Below are positions 1-12,047 of a stretch of DNA of 64,000 bases, one piece after another. A model generated the notes under the pieces. That model ran no database searches, was not told the origin of the DNA, and was given only the letters and a program-made list of their open reading frames with translations. The DNA lies in the NCBI GenBank assembly GCA_035235625.1, contig CP141148.1, positions 28,769,057 to 28,833,056 on the forward strand. Reading direction: 5' to 3'. Position 1 is the stretch's first letter. Each line of letters starts with the position of its first letter. Source of the DNA: Saururus chinensis. Its lineage: Eukaryota > Streptophyta > Magnoliopsida > Piperales > Saururaceae. The translations under genes and the position numbers were made by a program.

Positions 1-1478
1 ACATATTGATTGGGATATTTAGCATTAGAAATTCATGAATATATATTTATAAATTATGTTCTCATTATGTACTTGATAATAATTCTATATGTCACACTTA
101 TGGGAATATGTTTAATAATCATTGTGTTGAAGGTACTTCATGCTATATAGAACTCATGATTAGGATTATGCAGTTCCTGTCCTACATATTTATTGTAATG
201 AATGCATATATTTTCTTGAGGAATTGAGAATATCTTACACATACACGTTGGGTGGTAAAGCAGTGTGTTGAGTTTTTATTTGGTAGAATAATTGCAATTT
301 TTATTTAAGGCTAATGAATCCTAATTTTTTATTAAGGATTCCTTGATCTAGAGAGGAAATAGAAGTAATTCGCTATCCTAGAGGTAAGAGGTTTTTATTT
401 TAAGAGTAATTTATTACATTGACACCTTGTTTGGTGTGGTTAAACATGTTGTTTGATGAAGAATGGATTATATGTATATTTTACATATCTATTCTCAAGT
501 TTTTGACCCTCTTTTGCACACAATAGGTTAAGAATGATTGATGAATATTAGAATTACTCATACATACATATATATGAGATTATCTTTACAAATTTATGTC
601 ACATGCATCATGTCTTACCATATATTATCTTATTTATTGAATTATGTTTCACATGAAGAAGCATGATTACTTAGGGTTGCACATGTAAATATGTTTATAA
701 TTCATTTCATCATAAAATGATTTATAAACTATGGATTAATCATGATTAGTCATTGTTTCTATAGTTGCCTGATTATATATATTAGTGGTTTATCGAATAG
801 GTTTTCTGTCTAAAAGGGCAAGGTTTTCTATCTGAAAGGCTAGGGTTTTCTATAAAAAAAGGGTAGGTGTATTTGTCTCCTCAGGTTGAGATATCTGAGA
901 TGTTTATATTATTTAAAATTTTAGAGTTTGGAGTCCAGGTTAGTGATGTTCATGTGAACCGGCTTGACCAAGTATTATTTTGGCATTTCCTGTTTTGAAT
1001 ACTAAGTTTATGTATCAGGTATAAGGTAATAGGTAAAAGTATTTTTTGTTACTCTGATTTTTATCATATTGAGACTTATTTTGGATATAATTATTATAAT
1101 AAATTATACTCATATGGTTGGTATAGCTTTTAATATTCTTTTGAGATATATGTACATTATGGTTACCTAAAGACTTTGCTTTGATGTAGATGCATGTATT
1201 AGGGTGTTAATGTAAGTGTTTTTAAAACCCTACTGAGTTTATACTCACCCTTATTTTGTTTTAGGAATCCTTCGGGATTCCCTATTTGATGGGATCATGT
1301 AGGTGCTTAGGATGACTTGTTTTCTGACTAGAGGAGCTATTGAGTAGGGGAACAAGTTTATTAAGGTATAGTTAGTAGGAAATGAATGAAAGAACATATA
1401 AAAATTTCATATTATATTGTTATCATTGCATTTTCAATGATGGTATATTTCTTCCACAATTTCAAGCATATGCATGTC
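1..1478 (+). repeat. Large LTR-like repeat, family A, left part
   Basis: No coding potential is seen. The stretch is AT-rich and carries about three copies of a short unit of roughly 28 bp around 799-865, each starting GGTTTTCT. A segment reading CTCAGGTTGAGAT follows, and near 1230-1290 comes a segment with the order ACTGAG, ACTCACCC, a T-rich run and an AGGAATCC box. The same order of landmarks occurs in the repeats at about 13900-15306, 33050-36517 and 46141-48652. The left end lies outside the window. The repeat appears to resume after the copia insertion and to finish with a GCATGACA end near 8036. I infer a solo or broken large LTR, probably Ty3/gypsy-type because of its length, though no internal region is available to prove the lineage. 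Confidence 0.5.
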
Positions 1479-1696
1479 TGTGAGGTGAACTATAAGTCAG
1501 CCCAATAGACTGACCAGGTTCACTCTAACAACCCAACGATGTGAGTCAAAGATCTTATTTTCAGTTGTAATCATTTCCTCTCTCTATTGTAAACTTCCTC
1601 CTAGTCTACTAGGACTAAATCCCCATAAATCATGTAACCTATGTATTCTATAAATAGGATGTACATTAATGGGAAATATACAGATTGAAATTCCCA
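1479..1696 (+). repeat. 5' LTR of Copia-1
   Basis: Starts TGTGAGGTGAAC and ends in CCCA just before the primer site. It contains a TATA-like CTATAAATAGG at about 1648-1658, suitable as the retroelement promoter. It aligns over its whole length with the LTR at 7621-7838. Confidence 0.9.
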
Positions 1697-4144
1697 CATG
1701 GTATCAGCCAGGTTACAAATTTGATCCTTCTCCTTCCATCATTCGTCCATTGTCTTCTTCCATCTCCTTCTTCCACCATGTCTTCGACCACCACTTCTAA
1801 AACAACACCTTCCTTAATGGATTCCATCGGCACTCCTCTTCCCATCGCCAAGAGCATTTCTACAAATTACTATATGTGGAAGATGTAGGTGTTGTCAGTC
1901 CTCCATTGTCACGGGCTCATTGGACCAGTTCATGGTGACATGGCTCGCCAACCGGTGAAGACAGTGATCTAGCAATATGCACATAGTTCTGCCTTCACCA
2001 GATGGTCTTGGCCTAGTTGGCCACCTCTATTTTTTAGGATGTCTTGCCCAAGTTGCTCATTGCGATTCTGCCTAATCCATCTGGACAACAATGGAGGTCC
2101 TCCATGGGAAACTTTCTCGATCACGCATCCATGGCCTCAAAGGGGAGCTCCACAGCCTCTCCAAGGGCTCTCACTCAATTAGTGAATATATTAACAAAGC
2201 CCGATCTCTAACTCATACCCTTACCATGGCCGGAAAGCTAGTCGACGATGACGATTTCATCATCCTTCTATTGAAAGGTCTCGGTCCTGAATATGACACG
2301 GCGTGTGCTGCAATTCATGTTGCCCTAGAATTTCTAGCTATTGATGAAGTGGCGGCCCTTCTTATGAACTTCGGATGAGGTTACAGGGGTAGCAAAGTGT
2401 GGCTTCATTCTTGGCACTGCTCACCTCCAAGACCTCTTCTTCTCCTCGTTCGGTGGTCCATCACGGTGGTTCTAGTGGAGGGGGGCACTCTAATGGAACC
2501 CATCTCATTTGACAAGCACATGGACGGACTCCCTCTCTTGCCTCACTGCCAGCTGGATGTGGCTGTGATGGGACTCACCGTGGATGCCATCAAGCTGCCC
2601 CTATCAATGGAGACTATGTGGTTGCTTATTGTTATCGATGCGGCCACCCTAATTATAAAGCAGATGCTTGCCAGGCCAGCCCAACCACATCCAATCATTT
2701 TCTGCACTTCACTTGGTCAACCAAGCTGATAATGGATGGTATCCTGTGACATTGGTGCAACAAACCACATGACTTCTTATTTGACTCAGGTTGATGGTAC
2801 AACTCCTTCTTTTGGTCCAAATAAAGTCTTTGTGGGTAATGGTGAGGCTCTTCCCATTTCCCACACAGGTTCAGTCAAGTTATTCTCTTCCTCTCCTAAA
2901 TTGGAGAGAGTATTATTAGTTCCTGGACTCACCAAGAACCTTATCAGTGTCTCCAATTCACTCGGGACCATAATTGTTGTTTCATGTTTTATGATTGGGG
3001 ATTTACTGTGAAGGATGTGCAGAGCGGGTAGATTTTATTGGCCGGACCTAGGATGGGTGGTCAATATCGAGTTGGTGCTCCTGCTACAAGAAACAACTCT
3101 CATGTCAGTTCTCATTGCAACAAGGTTGATTCTAAAGTATGGCATGCCCGTTTGGGTCACCCCTCTCCATCAATAATGCAATCTCTGGCATCATCTCTCC
3201 AATTTTCTTTGTCCTTGATTAAACTTGCATGTGAAAGTTGTGAACTTGTCAAAGTCTCCAAATTACCATTTGAAAGACGTGTAACCTATTCTACAACTTG
3301 TTTTAGCACATTGCACACTGATGTACGGGGTCCTGCTCCAATCCAATCACTAGATGGATATCAGTATTATTTAATGATTATGGATGAATGCTCTTGTTTT
3401 ACATGGTTTTTCCCAATGAATCGGAAGTTAGAAGTTCCTAGTATTTTTCTTGACTTCTTTCATTATCTTAAGCGGCAATTTGATGCTTCTGTGAAAGTCG
3501 TTCAATCCGATGGCAATGGAGAGTACATCAGTCATACTCTTAAGACCTTTCTCTAACAAAAGAGCATCGTTCATTTCATCTCATGTCTAGGCACACCGGA
3601 ACAAAATGGTATGACTGAGAGGAAGCACTGACAGTTGTGGAAACAGGACTCACACTCATGGCCCACGCCCACCTCCCTAAATCATTCTGGCAGTATTGTT
3701 TCTCCATTGTTGTTTATCTAATCAACTGTCTTCCATGAAACCCTCTTGTCGAAAAATCACCATATGAGATCCTATTTCAGATGTTGCCCACCTATGATCA
3801 TCTTCGAGCATTTGGGTGTGCTTGTTATCCCTATCTCCAGCTATTTGGAAGGGGAAAGCTTGATTACAAGACCGTCCAATGCATTTTCTTAGGTTACAGT
3901 GGGCATCACAAGGGTTACCAATGTCTCAACCCTCTCATAGGTCGCCTATATATTTCACGTCTTGTTTCCTTTGTCGAGCAGGTATTTCCTTACCCTTCTA
4001 TAAGCGATCGCGGATGTCCCACTGCACCATGATCCATAGTACGGCCAATCCCCCTCAAGCTTTCAGAGGATGCACCACCAGCCTCTGGCCAAGCCCTTTC
4101 TAGCAACAATTGGTCACTTCCTTTACTTGTTGCACCATCTTCCT

Positions 4145-5307
4145 TAGGGCTGCATCTCGATTCGGTTCCAGCGGTTCCTACTAGAACTGAACCGAATTAA
4201 AGAACCGATTTACAGGAACCAAACCGAACCGAATCACAAAACCGGAATATAAGAACCGAACCGAACCAACATAAGAACCAAAACCGATTAAAAACCAAAA
4301 CTTTTAATTAAATTACTTTAATAAATCAAAAATAGATCAAAATGGTACAAAATTATCTGACGACAAATTCCCGTCCATTGTGAACACAATTCGAATTGTT
4401 TAGATCAGGAACAAAATAGCACCTCCTACTAGCAATTATGCACACCAATTGCACAAAAGTTTCTTCCTTGTCAACAAATTCGAACATACTATTAATCAGA
4501 AGATAGGAATCTTCACATTATTCATCTCCAATAAAAAAAGTTAAAGACTACAACCAAACGTTCTAGAGATCCATGTCCTCTAACGTCTACCATCCATTTC
4601 CACTACTCTTCCTGTACCAAATCAAATATCAAGCACTAAACCAGACATAACAAGAGTCTCCTAGAAATTCAACAAGCCAAAAAAAAGGGACAAATCCATT
4701 GACTAAGACATGGAATCAACAATAAAACTGCAAAACTCACTGTAAATTCAATGTCTCAGTTCATATCCAGGTGCCCATTTCGCCGTTCAAAAAATAAAGT
4801 ACTCAAGAACACTTGTGAATCAGAAATGCTCACAGAAATTCATCTGCCACTCACCTGATTGCAATTTCTCAGCTCAGAAAGCAAAATCTGTGCATTTAAG
4901 CCAAGACCCACATCACGAAACGGTACTTTGGGAGACATTTGAGGAGAGAATGCAGTAAACAATCACACGAGAAATTTTCTATGCCACAGGGTGGGGAGGG
5001 AAAAGAAGAGAGTTTTAATACGAGCCCAAGCTTCTTCACAGCGGTTGGAGAGGAGGGACATAAACAATAGGAGAGAGCCACAGCGTTGCCACCGCCCGCT
5101 GAGAGAGAGTGTGAACTTAGGGTTTAGAAAGGGTTTCGTGAGTGTTTTCATATTGTTAGATATGTCGGTTTGGTTTGGTTTCGATTTTTTTTAAACCGAA
5201 CCGAACCAAAATTCATTCAGTTTTTTTTTAAGAACCAAACCGAACAGCTAAAATTTGGTTCGGTTTTACCTAGTTCTATTCGGTTCCGATTTTTTGGTGC
5301 AGCCCTA
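4145..5307. mobile_element. Non-autonomous hAT DNA transposon
   Basis: The element is 1163 bp long and is flanked by a perfect 8-bp target duplication, ATCTTCCT, at 4137-4144 and 5308-5315, the hallmark of hAT transposition. The termini are inverted: TAGGGCTGCA at the left and its complement TGCAGCCCTA at the right, followed on both sides by imperfect copies of a CGGTTC/GAACCG-rich subterminal motif. No transposase frame is visible, so it needs a helper element. The inner part, about 4880-5130, is less AT-rich than the ends and could be picked-up host DNA, but I recognise no gene there. It lies between the integrase and reverse-transcriptase regions of Copia-1 and therefore arrived later than that element. 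Confidence 0.92.
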
Positions 5308-7620
5308 ATCTTCCTACCCTTCATCTCCCAAGATTGCCAATGGTCTCCTCCCTAGCCCTCCTCCTTGCGTTTATCCAGCCACACTACCACCTACAGCACC
5401 TGTGCGCCAGCCGCCACTGCTAAAGGTGCTTCGCCGCCATCCAAAGGTGGCGGTCCCTGCCTTCCCGCCATCACGTGCCATCTCCACTAGTCCTGCAGGT
5501 GTCAGGGTCAACTACCTGACTGATCCACCATCTTCCCCGGAGCTATCCATCTCTATACCGCCGCCAGCCTCTCGCCTTCCACAGCCGCTCATCTACCCCG
5601 CTCGTATATGTAGAATCTGCCCTCAACAACCCCTACAACCATTCCAGTGTGCTGATGGAGGAGGTCTATGCTCTCTCATCCTCATCTCCACCAGTTCTGC
5701 GGGAGTCTTAAATTCATCTGTGACTATGCCTCTAGTGTCCAAGGACATAACACCTATCCCCAGCATGGAGCCTCCTCCGCCCCTTCCCTGAGACTTGCCC
5801 TCTCTGGGAAGTACTACCGGGCTGCCTCTAACGGAATCAGGTTCTGACCAACCGTTGGAGCTTCAGTGGCGCCCTCATCAGTTCCTCCTTTGTGCACCTC
5901 GCTCCCATGGTGGCACTTGGTGGGCCAATATTCTACTCGCGAGCCAACACCCTTTGCCCGCCACCTTGCTTGCTGCCTCTCAGCATCTGCCCATCAAGCC
6001 CAGCACCTGCTGCCAAGCTGCAAAGGACCCACGGTGGGTCTAGGCCATGAAGGAGGAAATTACAGCCCTTGCTTGAAATCGGACTTGGACCCTTGTTCCG
6101 TATAAACCTTCCATGAATGTGGTCGATCGCAAATGGATCTTTCAAGTTAAACTCCATGTGAATTGCTCCATGGAGCGCTACATAGCCCGCATTGTCTCCA
6201 AAGGCTTTAATCAATGTGCATGTATTGACTTCGACAAAACTTTCAGCCCGGTTGTCAAAGCTACCACTATTTGCCTTGTTCTTGCACTGGCAACTTCATA
6301 TGCCTTGCCTCTTCACCAACTTGATGTTAATAATGTCTTTCTCCATGACGACCTTCACAAAGGAAGTCTACCTTCAACAACCCCCTGGTTTTATGGATTC
6401 CACACATCCCTCTCATGTGTGCCACTTGCACAAAGCTCTGTATGGCCTCAAGCAAGTGCCCAGAGTGTGGTACACTAAATTCACCAGTTTTCTTCTACAG
6501 TTTTGATTTGTCGAATGCCCGTTTGACACCTCTTTATTCATCTAACAACATGATTATCATATGCTTCTGCTCTTACTCTATGTTGATGACATCATACTCA
6601 CTGGTTCCTTTGCTTGCCTCCTACAGTTGCTCACCACCAAGTTGTCTGTGACATTTGACATGAAGGATCTAGGTCCTTTACATATGTTTCTTGTCATGCA
6701 GGTTAAACAAACATGTTCTTCCTTGATGCAATCGCAAGCTCACTATGCTCTTCAACTCTTGGATCGTTTTGATTTGTCCCGTGTTAAGCCTGCCAAAAGT
6801 CCCCTTATAGCTGGTACTCATCTTTCTGCATTTGGCTCCCCAGCTCTTGCCGATTCATCCCTCTACTGGAAAATGGTGGCAGTCTATAGTATCTCACTCT
6901 CAATTAGCTTGACATTGCCTTCATTGTCAATCATGTCTGCCAATTCATGCACTCTCCTTGTCAGGGACATCTTGAAGCTGTCAAGCAAATTTTTCACTAT
7001 ATCAAGGGTACCATTTTCTTGGGCCTCCAGTTTCATCAGTCCAAGGACCTCTTCTTACGCGCCTACTCTGATGCAGATTGGACAAGGTGCCTTGATACTC
7101 GATGATCACTAATTGGTTATGCTATTTACCTTGGCCCAAACTTAATCTCTTGGACAATCAAGAAGCAACCAACAGTCTCGATCTAGCTCTGAAGCGGAGT
7201 ATCGTGCCCTTGTAGCCACTACTACTGAAGTCTTGTGACTGACTTATCTTCTTCGCCGACTTTAGGTGTCTCTTTCGTCGCCTCCCTCCATTCTCTGTGA
7301 CAATGTTAGTGCACTCTACATGGCAAGAAGTCCTATCTTTCATAATCGGACTAAACACAGTGATATTGATGTTTATTTCATCAAAGAACATGATCGGTTG
7401 TTCGTGTAGCACACATACCAGGGACTCATCAAGTCGCAAACATCTTCACCAGTCCTTAACAAGTCCGACTCATCAAGTGGCATGCATCTTCACCAAGTTC
7501 TTAGCAAGTTTGACTCATCAAGTCACATGCATCTTCACCAAGTCCTTAGCAAGTCCTCGCTTCTTGCTGCTTCGAAACAAGCTCATGCTTCGTAAACTTC
7601 CGAATGAGCTTGAGGGGGTA

Positions 7621-7838
7621 TGTGAGGTGAACTATAAATCAACCCAATGGACTGATCAAGTTCACTCTAACAACCCAATGACGTGAGTCAAAGATCTTAT
7701 TTTCAGTTGTCACCATTTCCTCTCTCTGTTGTAAACTTCCTCCTAGTCTACAAGGACTAAATCCCCATGAATCATATAACCTATGTATTCTATAAATAGG
7801 ATGTTCATCAATGAGAAATATATGGAATTAAATTTTCA
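7621..7838 (+). repeat. 3' LTR of Copia-1
   Basis: Starts TGTGAGGTGAAC directly after a purine tract and ends TTTTCA. It is the direct-repeat partner of 1479-1696, differing at about one base in ten by eye, mostly transitions. Confidence 0.9.
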
Positions 7839-8036
7839 AAACGTCATTTCCCTAAGATTTGTATATTGAATGTATAATCCTAGTTATCATAAAAAAATAG
7901 TTAAATTTCTTTTTATATTTATTCTCCATATTGTTATTAAATAAAGCGATGACTCGACTGCGAATTTCGATCTAATTTAGGGTTGGGTTAAAAGTTGTCG
8001 CATCCTCTCACCAGTTTTGGGTCAGGAGGCATGACA
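7839..8036 (+). repeat. Large LTR-like repeat, family A, right part
   Basis: This AT-rich stretch appears to continue the repeat interrupted by Copia-1. It ends in a GGAGGCATGACA segment. The solo LTR at 33050-36517 ends comparably in GAGACGTGACA and the repeat at 46141-48652 in GGCCTTGACA, so I place the family A end near 8036. The assignment rests on this shared ending and on position, not on a full alignment. Confidence 0.4.
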
Positions 8037-8766
8037 TTTACCATAGTTAGGGTTTTTCATGCTAAATTAAGTGTGTGATCTTTATATTTTTTTTACTTTA
8101 TGATTGATAGATTGATCATGAATGATGCACAGTGATTAGGTTTTAGTTTCCAGTATAAAAATATTTTTTTCCACAAACAGGTCATATCTTACAGTTTATA
8201 TCTTTGTAAGATAATTAGACTAGGGATAATGTAGTGATCCGCTAGATTGATTAGACATATATTAAACTCTCACTAACTAGTTAGATAAAACCCTTTCTCT
8301 ATACTTCCAAAAAATTTCCTAAAATATAATAATTTTGTTTCTCCTTGTTCACCCTAACTGCCTTGTGATGAATACATGTATACACAAATGGAGTAATAAA
8401 CTGGAAGAGGAGATCGAGTCTAGAAAGGCTATCTCTTTAAAGACATATTTGTCCTCCCCACCACTGCTTTAGGACCCACAAACATCTATCTCCCAAGATA
8501 AAAAGATTTGTTGTTGCGAGAGGAAGGACTCTTAATTGCAACCCATGACTTTCAATTATGTATTCAATGCATGCAAGACAAGTTTGAATAGACTATGGAA
8601 GGACACATACAAACTCCAAGGAGACACATGCACACTATACAAAAAGATGTTATGAAATTTGAGACCCTCCCGCTAGATTCATCCAAACCATCAAAGTTTA
8701 TCTTGATCCAATTCTAGAAAGGACATGAATGACATTAGCTTATTTGACAAAAGCTCAAAAAGAATA
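8037..8766. other. Intergenic, no recognised gene
   Basis: AT-rich sequence without a convincing reading frame. On the minus strand, about 8660-8730, a short phrase resembling the N-I-K-I-N-F-D-G start of LINE-type RNase H domains can be read, but it is too short to call an element. I see no tRNA or tandem array. Confidence 0.4.
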
Positions 8767-9043
8767 TGTACCCAATGGAACCTGGCCCAACCTTACCGGT
8801 TGCTCGCACGTGTGGGAATTAGCTTACAAAGGTGTATATGTTCAACATGTATCTCTCCTATAAAAATAGGCTAGCCCAAAGCTTGGGCCTTATATACGCA
8901 CTCTAAGAAAGTCACTTTTCTTGTATGGGACAATTCCAAATATTATTCCATCATTACACCCAAACTTTATGCACTCTTAAGTAGGCCAAACCCATCTACG
9001 AGAACTTGTCAAGGATATTAATATAGGCTCAACATATCCAACA
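8767..9043 (-). repeat. Possible solo LTR
   Basis: Read on the minus strand, the segment starts TGTTGGATATG and ends GGGTACA (a TG...CA frame), is 277 bp long, and has a TATATAAGG promoter-like box about 150 bp from its start. These are copia-LTR-like traits. Neither a primer site nor a polypurine tract adjoins it and the flanking five bases do not match, so a solo, eroded LTR is the most that can be claimed. Confidence 0.4.
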
Positions 9044-9423
9044 ATAATTTCTATGTGAGTTCATTTAGAAGACTCCTTATGACGTGGCCTTGAATTTTTT
9101 ACTTCCATGGCAGCCTCATAAGGTACGCAACCTTCCAACGGGACTCCCTGATTGTATTGCTTGCTCAAGGCCTGCAAGTCCAGAAATTATTTACCCATTC
9201 CTTGAGTAAATTTGAGTTCGAGTTGCCAACAAGCTGGGCACTAGGACTGGTTGTTGCCTAATATATTATCTAAATCCATTGGGAGTTTAAATATTCAAAA
9301 CATTCAAAAAGTTGAATTATAAATAGTCTAATAATAGTCCTTGTCTTCATAACTTAAGCTAATGGGAAACATTGTTTATTTCACACGGAAGCAGAGTTAA
9401 ACGTCCTAGGTCCTACGTTCAAA
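9044..9423. other. Intergenic, no recognised gene
   Basis: No supported gene. Around 9350-9400 the phrase TTTATTTCACAC and its surroundings loosely echo sequence found again at about 9500-9530 within the duplicated block, hinting at an older local duplication. Confidence 0.3.
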
Positions 9424-9642
9424 TGTAGCTAATGAAAAAAATGTGCATCAGAGGTGTAAATCTAATAAGAGCTCGTTTCTACAGCTTAAGTTATTAAGAA
9501 ACCTTCATTATTTATTTCACACTATAAACAAGCCACACAAACTTATTATCAAACAAGGCACAACCATTGTTGTGTCCTCATTAGGTTTCCTACATAAGAT
9601 AAATGATGACAACTATGTAGTTTTTTGAAAGGATGAGTCTAA

Positions 9643-9769
9643 CACCCCTTACTTTATCCCGCCTACCCCCTTAACATAGTTGATATATATTTACCATCTG
9701 TATACATCGGGCCTGTAGATACCTACTAATCATATATAAGTTGGGTAGGCTGGATAAAATAAGGGGTGG
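9643..9769. repeat. Inverted-repeat hairpin in intron start
   Basis: ACCCCTTACTTTATCC at the left is nearly complementary to GGATAAAATAAGGGGT at the right, with further pairing of CCTACCC and GGGTAGG inside. The sister copy at about 42555-42630 has the same stems but a much shorter loop. It could be a tiny foldback MITE present before the duplication. Confidence 0.5.
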
Positions 9770-9822
9770 GTGACTTCTCAGCCTCGTTTAAATGGGTAAA
9801 TTCTGAATGCTCAAGCACTTAC

Positions 9823-10196
9823 CTCTCAAGATTCATTGGAATAGACTGGGCAGCTGATACCGTTGATGTCTTTGCGTTTATATAGATCTCAAGAGGATGG
9901 CGGCTGATACCGTTGATGTCTTCAAATGCCATGATCATATTTCTTACATCTTGATCATGGCTAATGCAAACCAGATTGCTGCTGTCCAATTCCAAACCAG
10001 GGTACCTGTACTTCATCTCGAGACCGGAGGAAGATGGGCTACCACATGCCGTCGTCACTTCAGATAGAAGATCCTTATAACAAGTGGCCGCATCGACTCG
10101 TACGACTCGTGTATACCCTCCAGTGTAACAAATCTTGCTTTCTTCGACAAAATCCCCACCAAAGCGACAGAACAACGGCACCGATTTGTCTGACAT
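9823..10196 (-). pseudogene. PB1-domain exon of MULE-type gene, orphan copy
   Basis: The frame starts at the ATG ending at 10196 (M-S-D-K-S-V-P-L) and runs about 124 codons to a strong splice donor, GAGAG|GTAAGT, at 9823. It reads as a PB1 domain: a basic N-terminal strand with C-R-F-G-G-D-F-V, then K-Y-R-Y-P-G-L-E-L and an acidic D-Q-D-V-R-N-M-I loop. PB1 domains of this kind head several plant MuDR/MULE-derived (MUSTANG-type) proteins. The following exons are missing, so the copy can at best encode a PB1 stub; I call it a gene fragment. Nothing shows whether it is transcribed. The second copy at 42683-43044 keeps a slightly more canonical acidic loop (D-D-E-D-V). Confidence 0.7.
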
Positions 10197-10666
10197 CGCA
10201 TTACTCTTTCAAAGCACAAACTTTCTTGCAAAAATCAAGATATGGAAACTGCTATGTGAATTGGTAACACTAAAAAATATTTTTCAAGTTCCATCCAAAT
10301 GTTATGAATGGATTGTCATCTTATCATAAACTTGAGCAGAAATGTAATCATAAACAGGAACAATAACAAACATGAGCAGAAATGAAATGACAGAAAGAGG
10401 AGAAAAAGGTCAACGCAGATAACAATAAGATGAGCAATATCAGCAGACAAAATTAAAAAGGAGAATTCCACTACCGGATATATTTTGTATTTCACTAAAT
10501 CCTTGGCCATATGAAGCATCAAAACAAAGTACTTGATTGAGCTGGAAACGAAGGAAGAAAGGGAAACGTCTGCTAATTACTTGCACTAAAGCTAAATTGC
10601 ATTATCATAGAAGAAGCAAGAAGTAATATAAAGAATAAAATCAAATATCGTACCCAGTTTTCCACC

Positions 10667-10865
10667 TGACTTCAAAACCGCAGCAAGTAAAGGAGTGAGG
10701 AGGACGATAGGCTTCCTGACTTATTAATCCAGGATGGAAGAGGACGAAGACCTGGACTTGAGGCAATGGCGGGTTTCATATCAGGATGGAGAAGTCTACC
10801 AGAAGCTACGTAGAAATTCGGTGCTTCTACCACGCTGACTCCTCTGGGCAGGTTTCCATGTCGAC
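10667..10865 (-). other. Probable untranslated leader exon of PB1 copy 1
   Basis: Upstream of the PB1 exon, the conserved block shared with 43480-43690 ends on the minus strand at possible donors (CAG|GTGGAA near 10667 or CTGG|GTACGA near 10652), while a pyrimidine-rich TTTTTGCAAG acceptor lies about 20-30 bases before the PB1 start codon. This suggests a leader intron of about 430 bp. The exon edges are inferred from splice-like signals only. Confidence 0.4.
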
Positions 10866-11334
10866 ATCGGCTCTGATTTCTCCCTCCGTCCAGTTTTAAT
10901 CGTCCAAATTTAAAAAAACTACTCCAACACTCCCGTTAATTCCGTCCCGTCACGTTATATTTAAGCATAACACCATGTTAAATGAGACTATTAATATAGA
11001 ACACTTTTTATCCCGTCTCTGACCACAAACAACCGTCTTTTAAAGATTTGTTTTCAGAATTATCGTCTGCCCTTGTGTTTTTTTGAAATTTTCAGAATTA
11101 TCCTCTGCCCTTGTGATTTTTTTTCGGTCGGCTTCAATTGTTTCAGGGGTATTGATACATCCATTGATCTCTAGTCCACCTCCAGCGCCTCTATGTCTCT
11201 TTATCAAACCTGACTTCTTCAACTTACATTTTAATTGAAAATACATATAAAAAAAAGGCCCTTGTGAGCTTCTGTAGCTCTTTCCTTCTAATTTAGGCCC
11301 AGTCTTGTGCATTCTTCTACCAAGGAGAGACTTT

Positions 11335-12047
11335 TTCTTTCTCTTTGATAGTTCGTAAAGTTAGGGATTCCACTCAGGTTGGGTTTTTTGATAAACCCAA
11401 CCCGACCCGACTTCAATGGGTCGGGTTTGGATATGCTAAATGGTAAAATGAATCAGGTTCGGGTTTGAGAACCATTTGGGTACCAGACCCAGTTTCCATT
11501 TCATGGTCAACCAGTCCGCTGCTCTGCCTCCAGAGCTTGTTGACTAGTCCATTCCATCTCACCGGCGTGGCGCCTTCTCTCCATTTCTCCAACACCTCTT
11601 CTCCATCTTGCCGGAGCCTCCTCTCTGTCTCGCCAACTCCAGACTCCAATCAAGACCCCTCCTCTCCATCTCACCGGCATCTCGCTACGATTGCCGGCTC
11701 CAGACGGCCTTCATTGATGGCAGAAGCAAGTTTTTCGCACTGCATCCGCTTCAATCCACCTCCCTTTTCTGTGATAAGAAGTTAAATGTACTTCTTTTAC
11801 TCCAGTTGTATCTAGATCTGTGTATGGTCCGTTAGGATCTATCTTTTGCTGCCGCGCCTAGGCCTCTGATATGTCAAAATCTGCCTTTCGTCGCTACGCC
11901 GGGGCCTATCAGGTTTTTTTTACTCAGCCGTGTCCGGAGTCGAGAAGGTTTTTCGGGTTCTTCACAACGGATTTGTTTCGATTTTTTTTTTGCTTTTAGG
12001 TTGCATACATTGTCATGCCTACCCGGTGGCATCGCTACGTAAAGGGC
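11335..12047. repeat. Block specific to copy 1, like the LIP2P leader
   Basis: The block interrupts the alignment between the two PB1-gene copies. It opens with alternating CCCGACCCGA and TCGGGTT motifs (11380-11450), and its middle (11640-11870) resembles 51810-52100 upstream of the octanoyltransferase gene: both contain GACCCCTCCTCTC, a TGCGATTGCC or TACGATTGCC phrase, a GGAAGCAA/AGAAGCAA phrase, and TTTTGCTGCCGCGCC versus TTTTGCCGCCGCGCC. CGGGT-rich motifs also occur near the second locus at 53220-53440. I infer a dispersed repeat or a copied gene leader; no transposon ends were found. Confidence 0.5.

Larger units (their letters stand above)
1479..7838 (+). mobile_element. Ty1/copia retrotransposon, decayed (Copia-1)
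   Basis: Two direct LTRs of 218 bp bound the element. A primer site reading TGGTATCAGCC lies just inside the left LTR and a purine-rich GAGGGGG tract just before the right one. Parts run in copia order on the plus strand: gag (about 2090-2700, with a CCHC-type knuckle near 2630-2670), protease (a D-GAT-like site near 2745), integrase (about 3130-4000, beginning with the W-H-x-R-L-G-H zinc motif), reverse transcriptase (about 6110-6990) and RNase H (about 7080-7600). The element is clearly broken, with well over ten disruptions, and cannot be autonomous. The LTRs are about 90 percent identical by eye, giving an age of several million years at usual plant rates. A hAT element lies inside it, and it sits inside repeat family A. 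Target-site copies are not clean. Confidence 0.9.

Noticed and set aside
5402-6043. Proline-rich open frames between the hAT element and the reverse-transcriptase part of Copia-1
   Set aside because: They lie in the variable linker of the copia polyprotein and have no independent family features; treated as part of the decayed element.
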